A stretch of 6,326 nucleotides of DNA from an uncultured Zetaproteobacteria bacterium (GCA_913056285.1 CAJXNE010000122.1:1-6326); one strand, 5' to 3'; positions 1-5,953 are shown, counted from the stretch's first letter. The notes: generated by a model not told the origin, from the letters alone. Program-made: numbers and translations.

Positions 1-69
1 AGAACCACTGGCACATCAGAACCACTGGCACATCAGAACCACTGGCACATCAGAATCACTTGGTTCATC
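1..69. repeat. 17-bp tandem repeat, three perfect units plus one degenerate unit
   Basis: The unit AGAACCACTGGCACATC occurs without gaps at 1-17, 18-34 and 35-51. A degenerate 18-base unit follows at 52-69 (AGAATCACTTGGTTCATC). The array begins at the first base of the window, so its true length is unknown. It lies about 20 bases beyond the 3' end of the tRNA-Pro gene. The period is not a multiple of three and no gene covers it, so it is probably a non-coding minisatellite-like array. There are no spacers, so it is not a CRISPR. Its function is unknown. Confidence 0.9.
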
Positions 70-87
70 AGTCATAGTAAAAAGAAA

Positions 88-164
88 TGGTCGGGGTGAG
101 AGGGTTCGAACCTCCGACCTTACCGTCCCGAACGGTACGCGCTACCAGGCTGCGCCACACCCCG
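88..164 (-). tRNA. proK: tRNA-Pro (anticodon CGG), CCA end encoded
   Basis: On the minus strand this 77-nt sequence folds as a complete tRNA. The acceptor arms are CGGGGTG (158-164) and CACCCCG (92-98), with discriminator base A at 91 and an encoded CCA at 88-90. The D-arm reads GCGCAGCCTGGTAGCGC. The anticodon stem is TACCG/CGGTA with loop TTCGGGA, giving anticodon CGG at 128-130. The T-arm is GGAGG TTCGAAC CCTCT. It closely resembles E. coli tRNA-Pro(CGG) in length and sequence, and it decodes CCG. It lies 55 bp after ispB on the same strand but has a plausible promoter of its own. The symbol is assigned by anticodon equivalence with E. coli proK. Confidence 0.97.
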
Positions 165-184
165 ACTTGTTGAGCAAGGCGCGC

Positions 185-212
185 ATATTAAAAGACTGCC
201 TTGCCAGTGCAA
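185..212 (-). promoter_or_regulatory. Probable sigma-70 promoter of tRNA-Pro with a GC-rich discriminator
   Basis: Read on the minus strand: TTGCAC (207-212, a weak -35), 16 bp, then TAATAT (185-190, a good -10). The next bases are GCGCGCC (178-184), followed by an expected start near 177. A GC-rich discriminator directly after the -10 is typical of stable-RNA promoters under stringent (ppGpp) control. The resulting 5' leader would be only about 13 nt. Only the -10 and the discriminator are convincing. Confidence 0.5.
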
Positions 213-250
213 CAAAAAATTAATAAGGCCGATGCGCCGAGAAATCGGCC
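213..250 (-). terminator. Rho-independent terminator-like hairpin at the end of ispB
   Basis: On the minus strand a perfect 7-bp inverted repeat, GGCCGAT (244-250) and ATCGGCC (227-233) with a 10-nt loop, is followed by TTATTAATTTTTTG. The stem lies inside the last codons of ispB and the stop codon (220-222) is in the U-rich tail. It would separate ispB transcription from the tRNA gene. The tail is interrupted by A residues, so efficiency is uncertain. Confidence 0.5.
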
Positions 251-1212
251 AAATCAGCCAGCAGAGTCCGAATCTCGTCATCAGCTTGTTGCGGCAATAG
301 CCGCTTGGCGCGTTCAGCATATTCTTTTGCCCGACCCATGGCAAAACCGGAACCATTCTGCGCCGCAACCCGCTCACGCACCCATTCGCGGTCGCCATCT
401 TCGTATGAACCACGTTCAGCAATAGCCTCAACCCGGCTTGCCAATTCCGCATCCTGACCCATGGCATAAATCAGCGGTAAGGTAATCTTTCCCTCTTCCA
501 GATCATGGCCAACCGGTTTGCCGGCTTCTTCGGCTTCAGCCAGATAATCCAGCGCATCATCCATCAACTGGAATGCCACGCCCAGACACATGCCGTATTC
601 CGCCATGGCCGCCACCACGTCGGCAGACTGGCCCGCTGTGTGCGCGCCCACTTCGCTGGCGGCCTTGAACAACACGGCTGTTTTGCGTTCAATCACTTCC
701 AGACACTCGGCCTCTGTCATCTCCAGGTGAAACGTACGCGATAACTGCAACACTTCGCCTTCAGCCAGTGCATTGGTGACATCACTCATCAGCTTTAACA
801 TGGCCATATCGCCATCGCTCACCATCATTTGAAATGCGCGCGAAAACAGATAATCGCCCACCAGCACAGATGCCTGATTGCCCCATACGCCATTGGCGGA
901 CGGTGCGCCGCGCCGCTGGTTGGAGGAATCGACCACATCATCGTGCAACAATGATGCGGTATGAATAAATTCCACCACCACAGACAACGGAATATGGCGA
1001 TCGCCCTGATAGCCGAACAGTTTGGCTGTCAGCAGGCAAAGCAACGGCCTGAGCCGCTTGCCGCCGCTGTTGACGATATAGTGACCAATCGCAGGAATCA
1101 TCATGATATCAGATTGCAAATTCTCATGGATGCAGGCATTTACCCGCGCCATATCGGATTGACACAGGTCGACAGCGCGCGCTAGCGAGGTATGAATAGA
1201 TGAATCGGTCAC
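220..1212 (-). CDS. ispB: Polyprenyl diphosphate synthase, IspB type (octaprenyl diphosphate synthase)
   Basis: This 330-residue trans-isoprenyl diphosphate synthase adds isopentenyl diphosphate units to an allylic primer to make the long side chain of ubiquinone or menaquinone; it is a soluble cytoplasmic enzyme. The primer-binding GGKRLRP lies at residues 50-56. The first aspartate-rich motif DDVVD is at 91-95 and the second, DDALD, at 218-222, followed by GKPVGHDLEEGK; these bind Mg2+ and the diphosphates. Length and sequence follow E. coli IspB (323 aa) throughout. The product chain length (C40 or otherwise) cannot be read from the sequence. The start is GTG (1210-1212) with no clear Shine-Dalgarno site and an in-frame stop upstream at 1246-1248. 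The next candidate is ATG at residue 21 (1150-1152), where similarity to E. coli becomes strong. It is divergent from maf and is followed by tRNA-Pro. Confidence 0.96.
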   Translation of the reverse strand: MTDSSIHTSLARAVDLCQSDMARVNACIHENLQSDIMMIPAIGHYIVNSGGKRLRPLLCLLTAKLFGYQGDRHIPLSVVVEFIHTASLLHDDVVDSSNQRRGAPSANGVWGNQASVLVGDYLFSRAFQMMVSDGDMAMLKLMSDVTNALAEGEVLQLSRTFHLEMTEAECLEVIERKTAVLFKAASEVGAHTAGQSADVVAAMAEYGMCLGVAFQLMDDALDYLAEAEEAGKPVGHDLEEGKITLPLIYAMGQDAELASRVEAIAERGSYEDGDREWVRERVAAQNGSGFAMGRAKEYAERAKRLLPQQADDEIRTLLADLADFSAHRPY

Positions 1213-1221
1213 GAGTCGTGC

Positions 1222-1249
1222 ATCGTATGCATGTGTTTCGTGCCGTCAA
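1222..1249 (-). promoter_or_regulatory. Probable ispB promoter in the ispB-maf divergent gap
   Basis: On the minus strand TTGACG (1244-1249, 5/6 to the -35 consensus) is followed after 16 bp by TACGAT (1222-1227, 4/6 to the -10). Only 9 nt separate the -10 from the GTG start of ispB, so a transcript from here would be leaderless or nearly so. A small palindrome TGCAT-CGT-ATGCA (1219-1231) covers the -10 and could be an operator, but it is short. Confidence 0.45.
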
Positions 1250-1274
1250 GGCAAAGCAGCGCTAGGATTCGCAG

Positions 1275-1826
1275 ATGGAAATTATTCTTGCCTCACGTTC
1301 TCCCCGCCGTCTCACACTGCTGCAAAGCGCCGGCCTGGCGGTTGAAGTGCGCCCTTCCCATATTGACGAAACCCCGTTGCCGGATGAGTCCGTAGCAGAC
1401 ATGGTAAATCGGCTGAGTCGGAGCAAGGCGCTGGCCTGCAATGCGCCAGCTGACACGCCGGTCATTGCCGCTGATACGCTGGTCGCCATCGGCGAGCATG
1501 TACTTGGGCAACCGCGCGATCTGACGCATGCAAAAACCATGTTGCAACAACTTTCCGGCCAAAAGCATCAAGTAATGACCGGCGTTTGCGTGCGCCTTGA
1601 TGAACACGTTGCTCAACAGAATGTTATTACCAGCGTGCGTTTCAGAACATTGAACAACAACGAAATTGACACCTATCTGGCGCACAACGACATCCTTGAT
1701 AAAGCCGGCGCTTATGCCGTACAAGCCGGCGCATCGAGTTTTATTGAATCGATACAAGGCCCGCTGGATAATGTCATCGGTCTGCCAGTTCAAATAACGC
1801 TGCAGTTGCTCTCTGAAGTCGAGTAG
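1275..1826 (+). CDS. maf: Maf-family nucleoside triphosphate pyrophosphatase, YhdE-like (dTTP/UTP)
   Basis: This 183-residue Maf/HAM1-superfamily enzyme hydrolyses nucleoside triphosphates to monophosphates plus pyrophosphate. It belongs to the YhdE branch, which acts on dTTP, UTP and modified pyrimidine nucleotides and has been linked to septum formation. The N-terminal signature LASRSPRR is at residues 5-12, DET with Glu32 at 31-33, Lys51, the catalytic Asp67 in AADT, and DKAGAYAVQ with Gln150 at 142-150. The last motif, together with HQVMT at 98-102, places it in the YhdE rather than the YceF subgroup. One oddity is that the conserved G-K-P lysine (Lys82 of E. coli YhdE) is Gln79 here, in LGQPRD. 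The ATG start has a good ribosome site, AGGA at 1264-1267. It is followed by rng in the same direction, the order also seen in E. coli. Confidence 0.94.
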   Translation: MEIILASRSPRRLTLLQSAGLAVEVRPSHIDETPLPDESVADMVNRLSRSKALACNAPADTPVIAADTLVAIGEHVLGQPRDLTHAKTMLQQLSGQKHQVMTGVCVRLDEHVAQQNVITSVRFRTLNNNEIDTYLAHNDILDKAGAYAVQAGASSFIESIQGPLDNVIGLPVQITLQLLSEVE

Positions 1827-1886
1827 CCAAATCTTGGGTTATACACAGCGGTGGAAAAAGATTTTGATTTGACTGATTTTAAGTAT

Positions 1887-1910
1887 GTGACACTGCTATT
1901 TTAATGTCAC
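1887..1910 (+). promoter_or_regulatory. Inverted repeat GTGACA-N12-TGTCAC around a possible extended -10 upstream of rng
   Basis: GTGACA (1887-1892) and TGTCAC (1905-1910) are perfect 6-bp inverted arms separated by 12 bp. Between them lies TGCTATTTT (1894-1902), which fits an extended -10 (TGn plus TATTTT, 4/6); there is no good -35. An inverted repeat enclosing a -10 would suit a dimeric regulator controlling rng. As RNA it could only form a weak hairpin. The link to promoter function is inference. Confidence 0.35.
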
Positions 1911-1929
1911 GCACCGTTGACGCTTCAAT

Positions 1930-1956
1930 CTTCGTGTACTTCGTGACCTTCGTGGT
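1930..1956. repeat. Three 9-bp direct repeats with CTTCGTG core
   Basis: CTTCGTG occurs at 1930-1936, 1939-1945 and 1948-1954 with an exact 9-bp period, then GTGAA. It lies in the maf-rng gap, 36 bases upstream of the rng start. From memory, similar CTTCGTG-rich strings occur as dispersed intergenic elements in various bacterial genomes. Only the three-copy structure is visible here. No protein or RNA role can be assigned. Confidence 0.6.
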
Positions 1957-1992
1957 GAATACTTACGCCTAAATAACTATGGGATTATCATC

Positions 1993-3513
1993 ATGAGTGT
2001 GGAATTACTGGTCAATGTAGCACCATTTGAAACGCGCATTGCGCGCATCGAGAATGGTCAGCCTGAAGAAATTTATATCGAACGCGAGCGCGGTCTGAAA
2101 GGTAATATCTATAAAGGTCGCGTTCAGCGCGTTCTACCCGGTATTCAGGCTGCCTTTGTCGATATCGGCATGGAAAAGGCAGGCTTTCTTTATGTCGGCG
2201 ATATTGCTACCGCCAAAAAAACCGATGATGGGTTTACCGAAGTGATGCAGCATGCTGATGAAGCGGAAACAGATAGTGAAGCACCTGAGCAGCCATCGAC
2301 TCGACGCAATGCTCCCCCGATTTCCAGTCTGCTCAAGGATGGCCAGGATCTGATGGTGCAGGTCTCTCGTGAACCAATCTCTTCCAAAGGCCCGCGTTTA
2401 ACCAGTCAAGTAGGGCTGCCAGGCCGCTATCTGGTGTACCTGCCCCTCCTGGATCATATCGGCATTGCCAGACGCCTTGAGGAACCGGCCGAGCGGGAAC
2501 GCTTGCTGGGTATCTGCAAGTCCATGAAACTCGAACAGGGCGGCATCATTATCCGCACCGTCGCAGAAGGCAAAGAGGCGCCTGAGTTACAACAGGATCT
2601 CGATTTCCTGCTGCGCCTGTGGGCTGATATTGAAAAACGAACGAAAAACGCTGCCCCGGGCTCCATGATTCACAAAGAGTTGAATCTGTACTTGCGTGTT
2701 ATGCGTGATTATGTCGATACTGATGTGGAAAAAATCCATATCGATTCACGCGAAGCCTATGATACCATGAAAAAATTCGCCCGGCGCTTTATGCCGGAAG
2801 TCGCCAAAAAACTATATTACTATCCGGGGCAGCGGCCTATTTTTGATGTGTATGGCGTCGAGGAAACCATCGAACTGGCGCTGAAGCGACGCGTACCGTT
2901 AAAATCCGGCGGTCATATTGTCATCGATCAGACCGAGGCGCTGATTGCCATCGATGTGAATTCCGGTTCGTTTGTCGGCTCCAGAAATATGGAAGAAACC
3001 GGCTTCAAAACCAACCTGGAAGCCGTACATGAAATCGTGCATCAGTTACGTCTGCGTAATCTCGGAGGCATTATCGTAGTCGATTTCATTGACTTGCAGG
3101 AGGAAGAAAATAAACGGAAGTTGATTGAAGTGCTGGAGGAGGCACTCAAGAAAGACAAGGCGAAAAACCATATCGTACAATTTTCAGAACTGGGTTTAGT
3201 CGAAATGACGCGCAAACGCACGCGTGATTCGCTTGGCCGTTTTCTGCTGCATGAATGCAGTTGCTGTAACGGGGTCGGGCTGGCCAAAAGCCCATCCACC
3301 ATATGTTACCAGTTGTTCCGCGAAGTCGTTGCCGAAGCACGCGCTTACCCCTGTGAAAAACTGACCGTGATTGCGCATCCGGACATTATTGAACTCATGC
3401 TGGGCGAAGAAAATGAAAGCGTGTTGCAACTGGAAGAATTCCTAAACAAAGAAATCGCCATGGAAAGCAATGAGCATTTTACACCGGCGCACTATGAAGT
3501 GGTACTCAAGTGA
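1993..3513 (+). CDS. rng: Ribonuclease G
   Basis: A 506-residue endoribonuclease of the RNase E/G family that processes the 5' end of 16S rRNA and degrades some mRNAs in the cytoplasm. The N-terminal S1 RNA-binding region (about residues 35-140) carries GNIYKGRVQRVLPGIQAAFVDIG-type sequence. The DNase I-like catalytic core has the two Mg2+-binding aspartates, Asp321 in AIDVNSG and Asp364 in VVDFID, plus Asn323. LGLVEMTRKRTR is at 400-411. The zinc-link CxxC is Cys422 and Cys425, with an extra Cys424 between them (ECSCCNG). There is no long C-terminal degradosome tail, so it is RNase G and not RNase E. An acidic, low-complexity insert at about 76-106 helps make it 17 residues longer than E. 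coli RNase G (489). The ATG start has GGGA at 1981-1984. hemW follows after 24 bp. Confidence 0.96.
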   Translation: MSVELLVNVAPFETRIARIENGQPEEIYIERERGLKGNIYKGRVQRVLPGIQAAFVDIGMEKAGFLYVGDIATAKKTDDGFTEVMQHADEAETDSEAPEQPSTRRNAPPISSLLKDGQDLMVQVSREPISSKGPRLTSQVGLPGRYLVYLPLLDHIGIARRLEEPAERERLLGICKSMKLEQGGIIIRTVAEGKEAPELQQDLDFLLRLWADIEKRTKNAAPGSMIHKELNLYLRVMRDYVDTDVEKIHIDSREAYDTMKKFARRFMPEVAKKLYYYPGQRPIFDVYGVEETIELALKRRVPLKSGGHIVIDQTEALIAIDVNSGSFVGSRNMEETGFKTNLEAVHEIVHQLRLRNLGGIIVVDFIDLQEEENKRKLIEVLEEALKKDKAKNHIVQFSELGLVEMTRKRTRDSLGRFLLHECSCCNGVGLAKSPSTICYQLFREVVAEARAYPCEKLTVIAHPDIIELMLGEENESVLQLEEFLNKEIAMESNEHFTPAHYEVVLK

Positions 3514-3521
3514 GCCACTTG
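3507..3521 (+). other. Small hairpin spanning the rng stop codon
   Basis: CAAGTG-AGC-CACTTG forms a perfect 6-bp stem with a 3-nt loop, and the rng TGA (3511-3513) lies within it. No T-run follows, so it is unlikely to be an intrinsic terminator. It could affect mRNA stability or coupling to hemW, whose GTG lies 16 nt further on. Confidence 0.35.
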
Positions 3522-3537
3522 CAAAAGTAAATAAATC

Positions 3538-4695
3538 GTGTCATCGCCGTTACAATTGTATGTACATATCCCATTTTGCGTGCACAAATGCCATTACTGC
3601 GATTTCAATTCGCATGAACGGACAAAGCCCGACTGGAGCGCTTACCAGCAAGCGCTGACTACAGAATTAAAACAATGGGCAGATCAACCAGCCTTTGCCG
3701 GCCGCAAACTGGCTACGATTTTTTTTGGCGGCGGTACACCTTCGCTGGCTCCGCCATCGCTGATTCATGCAGTCATTGATACTGCTCGCATGTATTGCGG
3801 TATTGAACCAGACGCCGAAATCACACTGGAAGCCAACCCGGGCACCATTGATGCAGACAACTTCCGCACCTACAGGCAAGCGGGTGTCAATCGTCTGTCG
3901 ATTGGCATGCAAAGCCTGGATGCAAACGAATTACGCTGGCTGGAGCGCATCCACGGCGCTGATGAAGCCGTTTCTGCCTATCAAACCGCCCGCGATGCGG
4001 GCTTTGCCAATATCAATCTGGATTTGATGTACGGCCTACCCGGACAAGATTTGCACGGCTGGTTAAGCACATTGCAGACTGCCATTGAACTGGCTCCCGA
4101 ACACCTGTCCTGTTATCAACTGACCGTTGAACCGCACACCAGGCTCGCCGCTACCCACGCGAAAAAACCATATCCGCTGCCGGATGACGATACATCCCTG
4201 TCCATGTTTTTTGAAACTCGCAAGGAACTATCCACTGCCGGCTATGATGCTTATGAAATATCCAATTTCTGCCAGCCCGGTCTGAAATGCAGGCATAATG
4301 ACGGTTACTGGTTATACCATGATTATATCGGCATCGGCGCCGGCGCATCGGGGAAATGGGATCGACCTGATCAAGGCATGACTCGCTACAGTAATATCCG
4401 CACGCCCGAATCTTATATCGAAGCAGCCCTCTCGAACGGAACGGCCATCAACACGCAGGAATCACTCAACCGGGATCAGGCCGCCGCCGAAGCCTGCTGG
4501 CTGGGTTTGCGCCGCAGCGCCGGCATCAATCGCCACGCCTTTCAGCAACGTTTTGGTGTCGATGTTTGGGAACATTTTAAACCACAACTGCAAGCATGGA
4601 AAAATGACGATATGCTGTTGATTCGAAACGATTCCGTTCAACTATCAGAATCAGGCATTGCCCTCGCTGATACCATTTCGGCATCAGTTCTATAA
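3538..4695 (+). CDS. hemW: Radical SAM heme chaperone HemW (formerly annotated as oxygen-independent coproporphyrinogen oxidase-like)
   Basis: A 385-residue radical SAM protein; HemW binds heme and delivers it to respiratory enzymes. The [4Fe-4S] motif CVHKCHYC gives Cys14, Cys18 and Cys21. The fourth cysteine typical of true HemN (CxxxCxxCxC) is absent, with CDF instead. The SAM-binding GGGTPS is at 64-69, EANPGT at 98-103, and the HemW-type HNxxYW motif (HNDGYW) at 253-258. Length and order match E. coli YggW/HemW (378 aa). The usual GAHG after YIGIG is GASG here (Ser271). The start is GTG (3538-3540): an in-frame TAA lies at 3532-3534, and any later start would cut into the conserved LYVHIPFC. 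No clear Shine-Dalgarno site is seen, so translation may be coupled to rng 24 bp upstream. A broken second copy lies at 5993-6326. Confidence 0.95.
   Translation: MSSPLQLYVHIPFCVHKCHYCDFNSHERTKPDWSAYQQALTTELKQWADQPAFAGRKLATIFFGGGTPSLAPPSLIHAVIDTARMYCGIEPDAEITLEANPGTIDADNFRTYRQAGVNRLSIGMQSLDANELRWLERIHGADEAVSAYQTARDAGFANINLDLMYGLPGQDLHGWLSTLQTAIELAPEHLSCYQLTVEPHTRLAATHAKKPYPLPDDDTSLSMFFETRKELSTAGYDAYEISNFCQPGLKCRHNDGYWLYHDYIGIGAGASGKWDRPDQGMTRYSNIRTPESYIEAALSNGTAINTQESLNRDQAAAEACWLGLRRSAGINRHAFQQRFGVDVWEHFKPQLQAWKNDDMLLIRNDSVQLSESGIALADTISASVL
4522..4610 (+). repeat. Direct repeat copy 1 (within hemW), identical to 6238-6326
   Basis: These 89 bp, encoding HemW residues 329-357, match 6238-6326 without a single difference. 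The second copy runs to the end of the window, so the true repeat may be longer. The two copies are 1716 bp apart and in the same orientation. They flank the 3' end of hemW, the ATPase gene and most of the hemW fragment. Confidence 0.97.
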
Positions 4696-4696
4696 T
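4667..4696 (+). promoter_or_regulatory. Probable promoter of the ATPase gene, overlapping the hemW stop codon
   Basis: TATAAT (4691-4696) is a perfect -10 consensus and contains the hemW stop TAA (4693-4695). CTGATA (4667-4672, 4/6 to the -35) lies 18 bp upstream. Transcription would begin near 4703-4705, which puts the whole hairpin at 4712-4754 in the 5' leader of the ATPase mRNA. Confidence 0.5.
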
Positions 4697-4711
4697 ACAT
4701 AACCACCAACA

Positions 4712-4754
4712 TATCCTTGCAAATTGAAAATATAGTTTTTAATATGCAAGGATG
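4712..4754 (+). promoter_or_regulatory. Long AT-rich hairpin that sequesters the ATPase start codon
   Basis: Bases 4712-4730 pair with 4736-4754 around a 5-nt loop (TATAG): 16 Watson-Crick pairs, 2 G-T pairs and one A-A mismatch (4722/4744). The outer block ATCCTTGCA/TGCAAGGAT is perfect. The right arm includes AAGG (4748-4751) and the ATG (4752-4754), so in RNA both would be base-paired. The T-run lies inside the stem and not after it, so this is not a normal intrinsic terminator. As DNA it could instead be a repressor operator. Confidence 0.65.
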
Positions 4755-5924
4755 ATTCAGCGTTTAGTTGCCCTAAAAGTTAAAACAGCACTTGCGCGTC
4801 AGGCTGCTGTTGCCCTGATTGGCCCCAGACAAGTTGGCAAAACCACCCTGGCATTTACGCTGGCTGAACAAAAAAACGCCATTTATCTTGATCTCGAATC
4901 CCGTACGGATCGTGACAAGTTGAGTGATCCCGAACTTTTTCTCAGACAATTTGAAGACAGGCTGGTTGTACTTGACGAAATCCACCGCATGCCGAAATTA
5001 TTCCAGACGCTGCGAGGACTTATTGACCAGGGGCGCAGGAATGGCCACAAAACGGGGCGCTTTCTGGTGCTGGGATCGGCATCAATAGAATTGCTACGCC
5101 AGTCCGGTGAAAGTCTGGCTGGTCGAATCGAATATATTGATATGGCGCCACTGAACCTGCTTGAGATAGAACAGAGTGACGTTGCTATGAATCGCCTGTG
5201 GTTACGCGGTGGATTCCCGGAATCATATCTGGCGGCCAGCGATCAGGATAGTTTACTGCTGCGAGACAGTTTTATCCGCACATATCTGGAACGGGATGTT
5301 CCCCAATTCGGGCCACGCATTGCATCGGACACGCTGTCGCGATTGTGGATCATGCTGGCGCACAATCAGGGCGCTCTGCTCAATGTATCAAGGCTTGCAT
5401 CCGGCTTATCCATTTCCGCACCTACGGTTACTGCATATATCGGCCTGCTGGTCGATCTATTGCTGGTGCGCCGTTTGCTACCCTATCATGCAAACATCGG
5501 CAAAAGACTGGTGAAGTCGCCCAAAACCTATATCCGCGACAGTGGGCTTGCGCATGCGCTGCTTGGCATTGAAGGGGCTAATGAACTGGCAGGTCATCCT
5601 GTTGTTGGTTTGAGCTGGGAGGGTTATGTCATCGAAACGCTATTGACTGTAGCGCCTCCCCGCACAAAAGCGAGTTTTTTCCGTACTGCCGCAGGTGCGG
5701 AAATTGACCTTATGCTTGAACTTGGCGGTTCCCACGGCATCTGGGCTATCGAAATAAAACGCGGACTCACCGCCAAACCACAACGCGGATTCTATCATGC
5801 GCTGGACGATTTGAAGCCGACAAAAACTTTTGTGGTTTATTCCGGCGATGAACGATATCCATTAAGCCAGGATATTGAGGTCATTGGGCTGCATGAAATG
5901 ACGCAGGAACTGGCGTCACTTTAA
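4752..5924 (+). CDS. AAA ATPase (AAA_14) with DUF4143 C-terminal domain, function unknown
   Basis: This 390-residue protein belongs to the widespread, patchily distributed ATPase/DUF4143 family, whose function is not established. The Walker A motif GPRQVGKTT is at residues 24-32 (Lys30, Thr31). The Walker B motif LVVLDEI is at 71-77 (Asp75, Glu76). A sensor-like FLVLGSAS is at 104-111 and the family motif RGGFPESYL at 152-160. The DUF4143 half follows, with KTYIRDSGLAHALLGI at 258-273 and a C-terminal AEID (316-319) plus IEIKRG (333-338). Asp319, Glu334 and Lys336 form a pattern like the PD-(D/E)xK nuclease core, which may be structural only. No signal peptide or membrane segment is seen. ATG 4752 is the only usable start (in-frame TAA at 4740-4742), but AAGG abuts it directly, leaving no normal Shine-Dalgarno spacing. 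Its position between hemW and a hemW fragment marks it as an accessory, probably acquired gene. Confidence 0.9.
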   Translation: MIQRLVALKVKTALARQAAVALIGPRQVGKTTLAFTLAEQKNAIYLDLESRTDRDKLSDPELFLRQFEDRLVVLDEIHRMPKLFQTLRGLIDQGRRNGHKTGRFLVLGSASIELLRQSGESLAGRIEYIDMAPLNLLEIEQSDVAMNRLWLRGGFPESYLAASDQDSLLLRDSFIRTYLERDVPQFGPRIASDTLSRLWIMLAHNQGALLNVSRLASGLSISAPTVTAYIGLLVDLLLVRRLLPYHANIGKRLVKSPKTYIRDSGLAHALLGIEGANELAGHPVVGLSWEGYVIETLLTVAPPRTKASFFRTAAGAEIDLMLELGGSHGIWAIEIKRGLTAKPQRGFYHALDDLKPTKTFVVYSGDERYPLSQDIEVIGLHEMTQELASL

Positions 5925-5927
5925 CCT

Positions 5928-5953
5928 GGAAAGCGCTCCCCCAAGATCTTTCC
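5928..5953 (+). terminator. Weak inverted repeat after the ATPase gene
   Basis: GGAAAG (5928-5933) and CTTTCC (5948-5953) are perfect 6-bp arms with a 14-nt loop, starting 4 bases after the ATPase stop; TTATTTG follows. The long loop and weak tail make termination doubtful. The remaining bases up to 5992 show no gene and no clear similarity to hemW. Confidence 0.25.

Noticed and set aside
1..69. CRISPR array
   Set aside because: The 17-bp units are directly adjacent with no unique spacers, and there is no cas gene.
120..467. 115-residue minus-strand reading frame crossing the tRNA gene and the ispB 3' end
   Set aside because: It overlaps a well-defined tRNA and the ispB frame, and shows no recognisable motif or ribosome site.
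1159..1187. maf promoter with a perfect TTGACA (1159-1164)
   Set aside because: No acceptable -10 lies 16-18 bp downstream (GCTAGC/CTAGCG/TAGCGA). The -35 is probably chance within ispB codons.
1829..1866. Terminator after maf from the AAATCTT/AAGATTT inverted repeat
   Set aside because: The arms are short and AT-rich and the loop is more than 20 nt, so there is no credible stable stem.
3538..4695. hemN (oxygen-independent coproporphyrinogen III oxidase)
   Set aside because: The fourth cysteine of the HemN CxxxCxxCxC motif is absent, HNxxYW is present, and the length fits HemW.
4712..4754. Terminal inverted repeat of an insertion sequence carrying the ATPase gene
   Set aside because: Both arms lie on the same side of the gene. 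No matching sequence is seen after the ATPase stop, and no transposase is present.
4712..4754. Intrinsic terminator of hemW
   Set aside because: The T-run is inside the stem and not after it, the stem is AT-rich, and the right arm contains the next start codon.
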